From positions 620,001 to 684,000 of the forward strand of contig JAWPMT010000001.1 in assembly GCA_033344775.1 (NCBI GenBank): DNA of 64,000 bases, in the 5' to 3' direction. The notes beneath the pieces are model-generated. The model saw nothing but the letters and a program-made list of their open reading frames with translations. It had not been told where the DNA came from and made no database searches. Origin of the DNA: Cytophagales bacterium (GTDB lineage Bacteria > Bacteroidota > Bacteroidia > Cytophagales > Cyclobacteriaceae). Within the stretch, counting starts at the first letter, position 1. Each line of letters opens with the position of its first letter. Positions 54,089-63,447 of the stretch are shown here, piece by piece. Made by a program: the position numbers and the translations under genes.

Positions 54089-55438
54089 ATGAAGACAAGA
54101 TCATACCAGTTTGGGAATTCTGTTTTGACCCTGAGATTCGGAGACATTACGGAATCAAAGGATGAAGTTATTGTGAGTTCCGATGATCAATACCTCACTA
54201 TGGGTGGAGGAGTATCCGCAGCTATTCTTCAAAAAGCCGGAAATGAAATAGCGATTGATGCCTCACAAAAAGTTCCGGTCTCCCTGGCTGATGTAGTTGT
54301 AACCAATGCAGGTAGATTATCTGCCAATTATCTTTTCCATGCCGTCACTATTGGACGAAATGAGGAGCAACTTTCACAAAAAGATATCATTGAAATTCTT
54401 ACTAAGAAATGTCTCAGTCTACTAGAAAACCTAAACCTTAAATCAATTTCTTTTCCGACCATTGGTGCTGGTGTTGCTCGTTTCAGTTACGATGATGTTG
54501 CCATTGTGATGTCTAAAGTGATTTCTAATTACTTATTGAAAAGCTCCAGAAACACGCATGTGACCATCTACCTATACGATCGATTTGGAAACAATGACCC
54601 TATTGATTACATCAATTTTTTCGAAGCATTTGCCGGTAAGGTTCCTGAAGCCAGAAATTATCCTGAGGTACCTACACCTACTGAAAATGAGGTCAAAAAG
54701 ACAAAAAGTGATAGCCGTGAGCTTTTAGAAGAGACAGAGGAAGAAATCAATTCAAAAAGGATATTGAGATTACGGTCAAACCTGTCCCGATTAGAAAATC
54801 AGAGAACCAAAATCGAGGAAGAATACATCGATGCGATCACTGATTCGAATATCAACTCCGAGGAAATCAAACAAAAGTTAACTGAAAACGAGGAGTTTAG
54901 ATTGAAATTACTTCAGGAGCTCAAAGAGTTATCCAAAAACCTTAATAGTGCGAGCACTTTGAACAAGGAAAGCTCATCTGTATTCCTCAGCTCAACCTAT
55001 CAGGACTTGCGTGAGCACCGTGAGTTAATCATGCAGCAAATTGCAAGGACAGCATTCAAGTTTGTGGGAATGGAACACTTTGGAGCGGATCCCACACAGA
55101 TACCAGCCTATAAAATCAGGGAAGAAGTCAAGAAATGTCAATTGTACATCGGCGTTTTTGGCATGAGGTATGGCTTTATTGATCAAGCGACAGGGATGTC
55201 TATGACGGAAATCGAATATCGTGAAGCCATCGCTGCGAAAATTCCTGTATTGATTTATGTGATCAGTCCTGATGCCATTGTGAAAGTATCTGAAATTGAA
55301 ACATCACCCGAAGGGAAAGAAAAATTAGATAAGCTCAAGAAAGAATTGAGTGTGAGTCACACTTACCACCAGTTCTCCGATAAGGAGGACTTAGCTCGAC
55401 AAATTTTTGAGGATGTCAAAAAAGTCAAAATTCCTTAG
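54089..55438 (+). CDS. macro domain - coiled coil - DUF4062 fusion protein
   Basis: 449 residues, soluble. Residues 1-180 are a macro domain (ADP-ribose binding): LRFGDITESKDEVIVSSDDQ, MGGGVSAAILQKAG, SISFPTIGAGVARFSYDDVA. The usual N-A-A-N catalytic/binding motif is S-S-D-D, so it probably binds rather than hydrolyses ADP-ribose. Residues 215-290 form a coiled coil. Residues 293-449 are DUF4062: SSSVFLSSTYQDLREHRELI, CQLYIGVFGMRYGFID, SMTEIEYREAIAAKIPVLIY. DUF4062 belongs to the TIR/nucleoside-deoxyribosyltransferase-like folds and often occurs in STAND-type defence proteins. The combination suggests a nucleotide-based signalling or immune role (inference). Confidence 0.85.
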   Translation: MKTRSYQFGNSVLTLRFGDITESKDEVIVSSDDQYLTMGGGVSAAILQKAGNEIAIDASQKVPVSLADVVVTNAGRLSANYLFHAVTIGRNEEQLSQKDIIEILTKKCLSLLENLNLKSISFPTIGAGVARFSYDDVAIVMSKVISNYLLKSSRNTHVTIYLYDRFGNNDPIDYINFFEAFAGKVPEARNYPEVPTPTENEVKKTKSDSRELLEETEEEINSKRILRLRSNLSRLENQRTKIEEEYIDAITDSNINSEEIKQKLTENEEFRLKLLQELKELSKNLNSASTLNKESSSVFLSSTYQDLREHRELIMQQIARTAFKFVGMEHFGADPTQIPAYKIREEVKKCQLYIGVFGMRYGFIDQATGMSMTEIEYREAIAAKIPVLIYVISPDAIVKVSEIETSPEGKEKLDKLKKELSVSHTYHQFSDKEDLARQIFEDVKKVKIP

Positions 55439-55629
55439 CTGAATAGTATAGTCGTGCAAATAGGAAGTGTTTTCAGGTCATTCTAGCGTTATTGATTATA
55501 TCAGTTACCCATAATTACTAATCAGGGATTTGAGATGATCCAGACAATTAGAAGAAATCCCTTGTATATGCGAACCTAAAACCTTCCAAAACCCCCAATC
55601 CTCCTATCTTCGCAAGAAATTTTTAATCC

Positions 55630-58287
55630 ATGCGGATAGGGATACTTTTTGGCGGACAATCGAGAGAACGGGAGATATCATTTGCCGGTGGCCGGACGGT
55701 CTACGACAACCTCAATAAAGCACTTTTTGAGCCGGTACCGATCTTTATCGACAGCCTCGGGAATTTTATCCTGCTGAACTGGGAATACATCTATAAAGGA
55801 ACCATTCGTGACTTCTATCCGACCAGTGAGGTACTCCCTGAAACGCCTCACTACTTCCAGCTGTATGTAGAATCGCTCCGAGAGTCCCCCGAGTTGGTCG
55901 AAAAAGCCATCAAAAAAGTAGGTCGAAAAATATCCATAGAGGAGTTCCCGGAGCTGATCGATTTTGCGTTCCTCACTTTACATGGCCCTTATGGGGAAGA
56001 TGGGAACATCCAGGGTTTACTTGAATGGTTCAGAATCCCATATAGTGGCGCCAGTATCTTGCCTTGTAGCATTGGTATTGACAAAGAAGTACAAAAGAAA
56101 GTCTACCAACAGAACAACATCGTTGTTCCGGATCATAACATAGTCTTGCGTAAGACCTGGCTGGAGCAATCAGCTTCAGAATTGAACCGCATCGAAGGTG
56201 AATTGTCATTTCCTTTGGTAGTCAAATCGCCGCATCAGGGCTCCTCTATCGGCATCTCAATCGTGCATGATCGCGAGGAATTAGAAAATGGAATTAACAA
56301 GGGGTTTTTCCGACATGAAATCATCATTGAAGAATGGAAAGCCCTGACGGATGATGAAAAGTATCAGTTCCTAATTTCCTTTACTGACATCCGGGAAGGA
56401 CTCGGGTTTCCGGTATACTTTGGTAAAGACAAAATCTTCCATCCTCAAGAACTTTGGAACAGACTCGATAATGCTACTGAGGAGCGCGTGATCTTACTTT
56501 GCGAAGATGCCGAATCCTCGGTGGTAGTGGAGCAATTCATCGAAGGAAAAGAGTTTTCCTGTATCGTGATCGAGGATGAGAACGGTATTCCACTTGCCTT
56601 ACCTCCTACCGAGATCATCAAAGGCAAGGAGCTTTTCGATTATAGGACCAAATACCTGCCGGGATTAAGTCACAAAGAAACGCCGATGCGGTTGCCGGAT
56701 GCAGAGATCGACAACATCCAAAAGGCGTGTGAAAGCCTTTTTAGCATCATTCACAGTGATGTATACGCCCGAATTGACGGCTTCTATACAGCGGATGGAA
56801 CGATTTACCTGAATGATCCGAATACAACCTCTGGCATGCTTCCCTCCTCGTTCTTTTTCCATCAAACGGCCGAGATTGGGTTGAACCCCTCTGAGATAAT
56901 TACCTACATCATCCGAACTTCGCTGAACGTCCGCAGCCGAAGCGGCAAAAGCTATCACCACATTCAGCAGCTCATCGAAGAACTGGACACCAAGATCTCC
57001 TCCAACCAAAGGGAGAACGACGAAAAGCGTAAAGTCGCGGTTTTGATGGGTGGGTTTTCAGCAGAACGTCACATCTCGATTGAAAGTGGCCGGAACATCT
57101 ATGAGAAACTGGCTTCTTCCAGCAAATATCTCCCAATTCCTGTCTTTCTCACAGGCAGTCTGGAGCAACACGAGATGTATCGCATTCCCATCAATGTATT
57201 GATGAAAGACAATGCGGATGACATCCGGGATAAGGTAAAGCAACCTGGTCGTAAACTGGAGTTGAGCGATGCAGCAAAAGCCTTAAGAGATAAATATGCC
57301 AAATCCACTTTCAGCGAAGTGCAACAAATTGGCTATGAGGACCTGAAGGAACTCGTAGATTTCGTATTCATCGGATTACACGGTCGTCCGGGTGAAGATG
57401 GTGCGGTTCAGCAACAACTTGAAAAAGTCGGTTTACCCTACAATGGTTCCGGTATTCAGAGTTCTCAAACGACCATCAACAAATTCGAAACCAATCAAAT
57501 CCTTCGGGAGAATGGCTTTTTGGTCGCAGACCATGTCATGGCCTCAAAAAAGCAATTTCAAGCAAATAAAGAATCGTTCTATCAGGAGATTGAACAACAA
57601 TTCCCCTATCCCTTTATTGCCAAACCCGCGGACGATGGTTGTAGCGCGGCCGTGAAGAAGATCAAGACGCGAGAAGAGCTTGCTGCTTTCAGTGAAATGA
57701 TGTACCGCCCGGATTGGGAGTTTCCTGAGGGCCCCGCAAAAACCCTTGGCCTCAAATTCAATGAGGAATTTCCTCAAAAGCCTGCTTATCTGATCGAGGA
57801 CCTGATCGCCGAAGATGGTGCCGCGCGCTTTTTAGAAATCACCGGGGGCATGATCACTCGCTACAATGATCAGAATGAACGATACTATGAGGTCTTTGAA
57901 CCTTCTGAAGCATTGGCCAGCGGTGAGATTTTATCCATTGAGGAAAAATTCCTCGCGGGTGAAGGACAAAACATCACCCCGGCAAGATTCAGCTCCGATG
58001 CTACGGATAATCAAGCCATATCTGATAAGGTAAAGCAAGAATTGCAACGAGTAGCAGCATTACTGAACGTGGAAGGATACTGTCGAATTGATGCCTTCGT
58101 TAGGATTTTTGAGTCGGGAAAAGTAGAAACCATAATCATTGAAATCAATTCCCTTCCAGGGATGACTCCTGCCACGGCGATCTTTCATCAGGCAGCTATT
58201 GCCAACATGAAACCTTACGAGTTCATCGACCAGATCATCGATTATGGATTCAAACGCCAGTCAAAACAAACTACAGTTCCATTATAA
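55630..58287 (+). CDS. ddl: tandem D-alanine-D-alanine ligase fusion (two ATP-grasp ligase copies)
   Basis: 885 residues, over twice the length of normal Ddl (about 310-360). Copy 1 starts at residue 1 (RIGILFGGQSREREISFAGG) and copy 2 at about 467 (VAVLMGGFSAERHISIESG). Copy 2 has the canonical end CRIDAF and IIEINSLPGMTPATA. Copy 1 has ARIDGF but LNDPNTTSGMLPSSF, with aspartate for the metal-binding glutamate and SGM for PGM. So copy 2 is probably the working ligase joining D-Ala residues for peptidoglycan, and copy 1 may be regulatory or of altered specificity. It leads an operon with the PASTA, T9SS and rhodanese genes. Confidence 0.88.
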   Translation: MRIGILFGGQSREREISFAGGRTVYDNLNKALFEPVPIFIDSLGNFILLNWEYIYKGTIRDFYPTSEVLPETPHYFQLYVESLRESPELVEKAIKKVGRKISIEEFPELIDFAFLTLHGPYGEDGNIQGLLEWFRIPYSGASILPCSIGIDKEVQKKVYQQNNIVVPDHNIVLRKTWLEQSASELNRIEGELSFPLVVKSPHQGSSIGISIVHDREELENGINKGFFRHEIIIEEWKALTDDEKYQFLISFTDIREGLGFPVYFGKDKIFHPQELWNRLDNATEERVILLCEDAESSVVVEQFIEGKEFSCIVIEDENGIPLALPPTEIIKGKELFDYRTKYLPGLSHKETPMRLPDAEIDNIQKACESLFSIIHSDVYARIDGFYTADGTIYLNDPNTTSGMLPSSFFFHQTAEIGLNPSEIITYIIRTSLNVRSRSGKSYHHIQQLIEELDTKISSNQRENDEKRKVAVLMGGFSAERHISIESGRNIYEKLASSSKYLPIPVFLTGSLEQHEMYRIPINVLMKDNADDIRDKVKQPGRKLELSDAAKALRDKYAKSTFSEVQQIGYEDLKELVDFVFIGLHGRPGEDGAVQQQLEKVGLPYNGSGIQSSQTTINKFETNQILRENGFLVADHVMASKKQFQANKESFYQEIEQQFPYPFIAKPADDGCSAAVKKIKTREELAAFSEMMYRPDWEFPEGPAKTLGLKFNEEFPQKPAYLIEDLIAEDGAARFLEITGGMITRYNDQNERYYEVFEPSEALASGEILSIEEKFLAGEGQNITPARFSSDATDNQAISDKVKQELQRVAALLNVEGYCRIDAFVRIFESGKVETIIIEINSLPGMTPATAIFHQAAIANMKPYEFIDQIIDYGFKRQSKQTTVPL

Positions 58288-58317
58288 TTAATTAGGTTTA
58301 CCCAACCGAAAGCTGAA

Positions 58318-59163
58318 ATGAAAATAACCTCCAGTTCCTGGTTCAGAATATTACTCCACTTGAGTATTGTCGTTGTATTGGGGATACTCATAACCCTGAC
58401 CTTCTTCCATCTTTATCTACCTGCCAAAACCAATCACGGGGAGACCATCACCGTGCCCAACGTTGTTGGCATTCATTACGATGACCTGGAAGAATACCTA
58501 ATCAAAAGAAACCTAAGGTTCGAGATCACAGAAGACTCCAGTTATTCAGCAGATTATGAGGCGCTAGCTGTGCTAAGGCAGGTTCCTTTGCCTAATTCCA
58601 AAGTAAAAGAAGGTCGCAAAATTTACCTGACGCTAAACACCAATACCCCTCCCAAAGTACGCATGCCTGATTTGGTAGATACTTCCATCAAAAACGCACA
58701 AATCGTACTTAGATCATTTGATCTGAGGTTTGGTAAGGTGGAATACGTGGAAGATGAGATCTTCGGGACCGTATTGAAACAAAAGATCGATGGCCGTGAG
58801 ATCCTAGCCAATGAAATGGTGGAAAAAGGATCAGTCATAGACATTGTATCTGGTAACGGCCTTGGGATCATTAACCTGCTTTCACCCAACCTGACCGAGC
58901 TTGATGAAATTGATGCGCAAATCGCCATCGTAGGTTCTGGGCTAGAAGTTGGCAAAGTCAGATACGATAAGGATGGAACCTACGTTATCATTGAAACCAA
59001 TGATGATGGCGAGGAGGAAGAAATTACCAAACAAGTTGCTCCGGGCGCCGTTTTCAGACAATGGCCTAAACCTGGAACAGAAATGAGATTAAAACAAGCG
59101 ATTGACATTTGGATCTACCGACCTGACTCCATCAATTCACGTCCATCCCTGCTCGATGAATAG
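58318..59163 (+). CDS. PASTA domain membrane protein
   Basis: 281 residues: a short cytoplasmic start, one membrane helix (about 12-34, ILLHLSIVVVLGILITLTFF), then PASTA repeats, the first at ITVPNVVGIHYDDLEEYLIK with VLRQVPLPNSKVKEGRKIYL, the second at VRMPDLVDTSIKNAQIVLRS, and a third less regular one near 190-265. PASTA domains bind uncross-linked peptidoglycan or lipid II. It starts 30 bases after ddl, consistent with a shared cell-wall role. No kinase domain is attached. Confidence 0.92.
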   Translation: MKITSSSWFRILLHLSIVVVLGILITLTFFHLYLPAKTNHGETITVPNVVGIHYDDLEEYLIKRNLRFEITEDSSYSADYEALAVLRQVPLPNSKVKEGRKIYLTLNTNTPPKVRMPDLVDTSIKNAQIVLRSFDLRFGKVEYVEDEIFGTVLKQKIDGREILANEMVEKGSVIDIVSGNGLGIINLLSPNLTELDEIDAQIAIVGSGLEVGKVRYDKDGTYVIIETNDDGEEEEITKQVAPGAVFRQWPKPGTEMRLKQAIDIWIYRPDSINSRPSLLDE

Positions 59164-60997
59164 AATTGCGATTACCCTGTTTTTTATTGTCTGTGGCTTC
59201 CAGACCTTGGGACAGCTGGTGGTTAGGCCCATTAATCGATCAAATAAAACCCAGGCATCAACTGCTGCCCGGCAAAATGCCCTGTCGTTGCCTTTTTGGG
59301 ATGATTTCTCATTCTCCGGGCCTGCACCCGACACCACGCTATGGCAAACCGGGGTGGATGTATTTGTCAACAATAGTTTAGGAATAAATCCTCCCTCCAT
59401 CAACGTAGCCACTTTCGATGGTGCTCGTGCCACTGGTACCCCACACAATGCTTCCAGTGAAGAGCCGGGAGCGGCTGACAGCTTGGTTTCCTGCCCAATC
59501 GATCTTTCATTGGTCGTTCCCAGTAAACGATCAACTGTATTCTTATCATTCCAATATCAAATTCAAGGAGCAGGTGAAAGACCGGAAGAAGGAGATAGCA
59601 TCACATTATTTTTACTAGACTCATCTAATTTATGGCATGAGGTCTGGACTGTAAGTGGAGGTGAAGTATTCAATTCAACAAATTTCGCACCCGAAAGTTT
59701 GCAAATAACAGACTTCCAAAGAGACACAATCTATTTCTTTCACGATCAGTTTCAATTCAAATTCGTATCATATACTTCCAGAAGAGGCATTTTCGACACT
59801 TGGCATATAGATTACGTTTATATGAATCAGGACAGGGCAGAATTGGTCAATGAACGCATCTTTGACCGAGCCGCTGCTTCCATTCCGGGACCGCTTTTCG
59901 GACCGTACTACCATATGCCCATGTCCCAATACATGGATAGTTCGTTGTTTACCCAACAAGAAGTCGTTCTGAACAATCTTGATATTGGGGCACCTCACCC
60001 CTTCTCCTATACCCAAACACTGATCAACACATTGGCCGATACTTCATTGCGATCAGATAACTTTAGTAATCAATTGCTATTCAGTGGAGCAAGTGACACA
60101 TTTCCCGGTATTGGTAACATTTCTCCCAATCTTTTGTTTGCGGACTCTTTATATGTGACTTCCGAATTCACCTTCTTTACGGGAGACCGTAACTTATTTG
60201 AAGAGATTGGTCCTTCCGGAGATACCCTGTTTTTGGATGTCGACCTGAAAGTGAATGATACGGTTCGTTCCTTTCATATGCTGCATGAGACCTTAGCTTA
60301 TGACGATGGAACCGCAGAATTTGCTGCGGGCATCAACCTGGACGGAGGCGAAGTGGCGGTACGTTATGCTTTGTTCACCCCAGACACATTGACCCACTTG
60401 CAAGTGTATTTTCCTCCCTTCTCGACCAGTACCGGCCAGGCCATCACGCTGAAGGTATGGTCACGCCTGAATGAAACAAGTCTTAGAGCTCAACAGCAAT
60501 TCACCATAGAAGCTGGAGACATGAGGAATGCATTCGCTGAAATTCAACTCAATGTGCCCATCATTGTTTCAGATACGTTTTTCATTGGATATGAGCAATT
60601 TACTGATGACTATATTGGTATAGGCCTGGACAGAAGTAATCCACAAGCTTCCGATGATCTTTTCTTTAATGTTTCGCAGGAGTGGCAACAAAATCAGGAA
60701 ATCGTTGGCGCATTGATGATCCGCCCGATCTTTCAAAATACCAGTGACCTGGTGCTGAATACACCAATAGAGAAAGAGGAAGCGCCTATTGTCCTCTATC
60801 CTAATCCAGCAAAATATGAATTGCGTAGCAGTGTTCCTTTTGAACACCTCCAACTATTCAATTTGAGTGGAAAACTCATTTTTTCATCGAGTTACCAGCC
60901 AGTCATCAACATTCAAGAAATTCCCAACGGCATCTATCTTGTGAAGACTCACAGGAAAGGTGCTGTTGAAACAACCAAACTAATCATTCAGAAATAA
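59156..60997 (+). CDS. T9SS type A sorting domain-containing secreted protein
   Basis: 613 residues from the ATG at 59156 (MNRIAITLFFIVCGFQTLGQ, a good signal peptide); the start overlaps the PASTA stop by 8 bases. The middle has beta-sandwich patterns (STVFLSFQYQIQGAGERPEE, TWHIDYVYMNQDRAELVNER) without a recognised enzyme. The last 80 residues are a T9SS sorting domain (PIVLYPNPAKYELRSSVPFE, LFNLSGKLIF). Its stop shares one base with the rhodanese start. Confidence 0.88.
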   Translation: MNRIAITLFFIVCGFQTLGQLVVRPINRSNKTQASTAARQNALSLPFWDDFSFSGPAPDTTLWQTGVDVFVNNSLGINPPSINVATFDGARATGTPHNASSEEPGAADSLVSCPIDLSLVVPSKRSTVFLSFQYQIQGAGERPEEGDSITLFLLDSSNLWHEVWTVSGGEVFNSTNFAPESLQITDFQRDTIYFFHDQFQFKFVSYTSRRGIFDTWHIDYVYMNQDRAELVNERIFDRAAASIPGPLFGPYYHMPMSQYMDSSLFTQQEVVLNNLDIGAPHPFSYTQTLINTLADTSLRSDNFSNQLLFSGASDTFPGIGNISPNLLFADSLYVTSEFTFFTGDRNLFEEIGPSGDTLFLDVDLKVNDTVRSFHMLHETLAYDDGTAEFAAGINLDGGEVAVRYALFTPDTLTHLQVYFPPFSTSTGQAITLKVWSRLNETSLRAQQQFTIEAGDMRNAFAEIQLNVPIIVSDTFFIGYEQFTDDYIGIGLDRSNPQASDDLFFNVSQEWQQNQEIVGALMIRPIFQNTSDLVLNTPIEKEEAPIVLYPNPAKYELRSSVPFEHLQLFNLSGKLIFSSSYQPVINIQEIPNGIYLVKTHRKGAVETTKLIIQK

Positions 60998-61287
60998 TGG
61001 ACATTCAAGCCCAAGAATTAAAAGAAAGACTCGAAAAAGGAGAAGCCATCAACCTGATCGATGTGCGTGAGGAATGGGAGTACGAGGAGAGGAACATCAA
61101 CGCTAAAAACATCCCTTTAGGTACCTTACCTAACCGCCTCGATGAAATTGGTGCTGGTAAAGACGATGAAATTATCGTGCATTGCAAGTCTGGGGGAAGA
61201 AGTGGACAAGCACAAAAATTCCTCATTTCGAAAGGATATACTAACGTCCGAAATCTCCTCGGCGGTATTGATGGTTATCCAGCTTAA
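60997..61287 (+). CDS. rhodanese-like domain protein
   Basis: 96 residues, one rhodanese domain: AINLIDVREEWEYEERNINA, NIPLGTLPNRLDEI and the active loop IIVHCKSGGRSGQAQKFLIS with the catalytic cysteine. It transfers sulfane sulfur or acts as a redox relay in the cytoplasm. It is the last gene of the ddl operon and converges with the M50 protease (4-base overlap). Confidence 0.92.
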   Translation: MDIQAQELKERLEKGEAINLIDVREEWEYEERNINAKNIPLGTLPNRLDEIGAGKDDEIIVHCKSGGRSGQAQKFLISKGYTNVRNLLGGIDGYPA

Positions 61288-62504
61288 GCGATAATCAGCG
61301 GAGACGGACTGAACGACAAGACAAAGATGATCAAGGCCAGGACTGCCACGGCGATCCTGCCTTTGGTCAAAGGCCTGTTATCCGCTACCGGAGGGTGATA
61401 TACCCCCAGAAACCGTCCGATAATCAGGGCGAATAACATCCACCCCAGGTATCCCTCTAATTGAAAGAACGTTGTAAGAACGTACTGTACAGCAAGGATT
61501 ATAGTTGCCATCATCAAGCGGTTCTTTCTCGATTCAATCATGCTGGTGAAACACAAATACAAATAGTATACGTACAGCATCAGTTTGATGACAAAATCAA
61601 ACGGCGCCCCTCCTGCTGTCCCCTGCATACTTTCCGGAGTGATGATACCAAGTCCCGAGTAGAATACAAATGCAGTGAACAGTACCTGTGAAATCTGCCT
61701 ACTCCGCCGCTCTCCAAAGACACTGAAGACGACATGTCCCCCATCTAATTGTCCGATGGGTAATAAATTTATCGCTGTAAAAATCAGTGACAGGAAACCC
61801 GCCAATAACAACGGATAATGTAACATCTCATTGGGGTGTGGTATCAGCGACTTATCCTCTACCACGTATTCCTCCATCAGGTAAAACAAAAGATTGGGTC
61901 CTAATACGATGGAAATTCCTATATCCGTAGACTTAACAACCGAGTCAGGAACGGCAGCATAGTTGATCCGATCGGGATTGACAAAGTCTTTCTTATAAAG
62001 GACTGTATCTATTTCATAAAGTATAGAGTAGTCTTCTCCAAAAGATTCGTACTCCGGATGAATTTCGAACACATATTCCTGTGGATCTGGTAAATGCGTA
62101 AAGCCATACCATATCAGTCCAAATGCCACGACAAATCCAGCAATAGGTCCGGCCACTCCTACGTCAAAATATTTGGTTCTGCTTTCTATGGCTTCTTTGA
62201 TTCGGATGTAGGCACCCATTGTCCCGATAGCCGGAATGATACCCAGAAACCAAAAAGGCAAATAAGTAGGCAGGGTTACTTTGATGTTGTGATACTTCGC
62301 CGTGAAATAATGACCAAACTCGTGACATGTAAGAATGAACAAGAACGGGACAGAATACTGCAACCCATCCCAAAATTGACCCCAACTCAGGTCGCCAAAA
62401 ATCAGCAAATGACCATAAATCCACTCAGCACCCGCTGCGGTAGTGGTTAAAAAGGTCACCACCAGTAAGACCAGTTGTCGAATCTGTCGTTTATTTTCTG
62501 CCAT
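61284..62504 (-). CDS. site-2 protease family (M50) membrane metalloprotease
   Basis: 406 residues with six or more membrane helices. The zinc motifs are FILTCHEFGHYFTAKYHNIK (H-E-x-x-H) and LLPIGQLDGGHVVFSVFG (L-D-G-G-H). No PDZ domain is evident; between the motifs lies a soluble loop (about 120-210). Site-2 proteases cut membrane-bound regulators such as anti-sigma factors. The start lies inside the end of the HAD gene (14-base overlap), so the two are coupled. Confidence 0.92.
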   Translation of the reverse strand: MAENKRQIRQLVLLVVTFLTTTAAGAEWIYGHLLIFGDLSWGQFWDGLQYSVPFLFILTCHEFGHYFTAKYHNIKVTLPTYLPFWFLGIIPAIGTMGAYIRIKEAIESRTKYFDVGVAGPIAGFVVAFGLIWYGFTHLPDPQEYVFEIHPEYESFGEDYSILYEIDTVLYKKDFVNPDRINYAAVPDSVVKSTDIGISIVLGPNLLFYLMEEYVVEDKSLIPHPNEMLHYPLLLAGFLSLIFTAINLLPIGQLDGGHVVFSVFGERRSRQISQVLFTAFVFYSGLGIITPESMQGTAGGAPFDFVIKLMLYVYYLYLCFTSMIESRKNRLMMATIILAVQYVLTTFFQLEGYLGWMLFALIIGRFLGVYHPPVADNRPLTKGRIAVAVLALIIFVLSFSPSPLIIA

Positions 62505-63129
62505 CTTGTAATATCTCGAATATTTGATCCGGGTATCTTACCTGAACTGCCGTGATACCTGTTGCCCTGGCTCCTTCTACATTATCAAGTCGATCATCCA
62601 GAAACAACGTTCTTTCCGGCTGGAGTTGATGCATATCAATCACATGCCTATAGATCTCCTCGTCCGGTTTTCTCATCCCAAGTATATGTGAGTAATGTGC
62701 ATGATGAACAAAATCTGATAATTTTCTTCCTCCTGAGCGCTCCCTGACGATCGCATCAAACTTTCGTTCATGGATCGGATTCGTATTGCTCAAAATCATC
62801 ACTTGATAATTGGATTTGAGCTGTTCCATAAGGTTAACCCGATCCATGGAAATATGGTGCAGCATCAGGTTCCAAATCTCATCAAACTGCTCCTCTGTGA
62901 AAGAAACGGAAAGAATCTCCATTACCCCCTTTCTGAATTCAGACTCGCTGATTTTCCCAGTTTCATACCGCTGCATGATAGGAGAAGAAAACACTAAATC
63001 TTTATAGTCCAGCGCTTTGCGAGAAGCAGCAAAAAGTCGATCCTCCACGGCCTGTGGGCCCAGATCAATGATCACCTCTCCCAAGTCGAAAATGACCGTA
63101 TCGTAGTTTGCTGGGGTAAATTCCTTCAT
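62491..63129 (-). CDS. HAD-IA phosphatase, YihX-like
   Basis: 212 residues. Motif I is VIFDLGEVIIDLG: the nucleophile aspartate is kept, and the second aspartate is replaced by glycine as in the D-L-G-N-V of Escherichia coli YihX. Motif II is MILSNTNPIHE, motif IV TLFLDDRLDNVEGARATG, with the helical cap between. YihX hydrolyses glucose-1-phosphate; this one may act on a sugar phosphate too, but the substrate is not shown. It is upstream of, and overlaps, the M50 gene. Confidence 0.88.
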   Translation of the reverse strand: MKEFTPANYDTVIFDLGEVIIDLGPQAVEDRLFAASRKALDYKDLVFSSPIMQRYETGKISESEFRKGVMEILSVSFTEEQFDEIWNLMLHHISMDRVNLMEQLKSNYQVMILSNTNPIHERKFDAIVRERSGGRKLSDFVHHAHYSHILGMRKPDEEIYRHVIDMHQLQPERTLFLDDRLDNVEGARATGITAVQVRYPDQIFEILQDGRK

Positions 63130-63224
63130 CAGACGGCAAACCTACTTTACTTGTTGGCTTAATAAAAGAATGAAGGGATGGATTACCAATTGATCTAGTT
63201 AAATAACGGACCTAATCCCTACAT

Positions 63225-63259
63225 ACAAAAAAAGCACCTAACATAATTGCTAAGTGCTT
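63225..63259 (-). terminator. terminator of the tRNA gene
   Basis: On the minus strand the arms AAGCACTTAGC and GTTAGGTGCTT pair with two mismatch/wobble positions around a 6-base loop and run into TTTTTTT. It starts 12 bases past the tRNA 3' end, so it is the original terminator of that tRNA and marks the left side as native chromosome. Confidence 0.8.
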
Positions 63260-63270
63260 GATCTTAAAAG

Positions 63271-63317
63271 TGGGCCCACCAGGGCTCGAACCTGGGACTT
63301 ACTGATTATGAGTCAGT
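63271..63317 (-). tRNA. 3' part of a tRNA gene with CAT anticodon (Met/Ile type), a probable attachment site
   Basis: The minus strand reads, in order, an anticodon arm (ACTGA-CTCATAA-TCAGT, anticodon CAT at 63310-63308), a variable loop, a T arm (CCAGG-TTCGAGC-CCTGG) and the 3' acceptor strand TGGGCCC with discriminator A at 63271. The matching 5' acceptor strand GGGCCCA and the D arm are absent: the bases right of 63317 (CCTATCAGGTATCATTTGG) do not form them. This is a 3' fragment of the kind left when an element integrates into a tRNA gene. The complete tRNA should lie at the other end of the element, outside the window. A tyrosine integrase begins 131 bases away. Confidence 0.8.
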
Positions 63318-63447
63318 CCTATCAGGTATCATTTGGCTTAAAATATCCTTATTTGGCTCTCAATCAACTTTTATTTCTTACTATTGAACCAATATTCAAC
63401 GTTCAAAACCAAAAAAGCACGCCGAAAGCACGCCGGAGAAAAAGTAA

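Noticed and set aside
63271-63350. Complete tRNA gene with CAT anticodon
   Set aside because: The D arm and 5' acceptor strand are missing; only the 3' portion can be folded.
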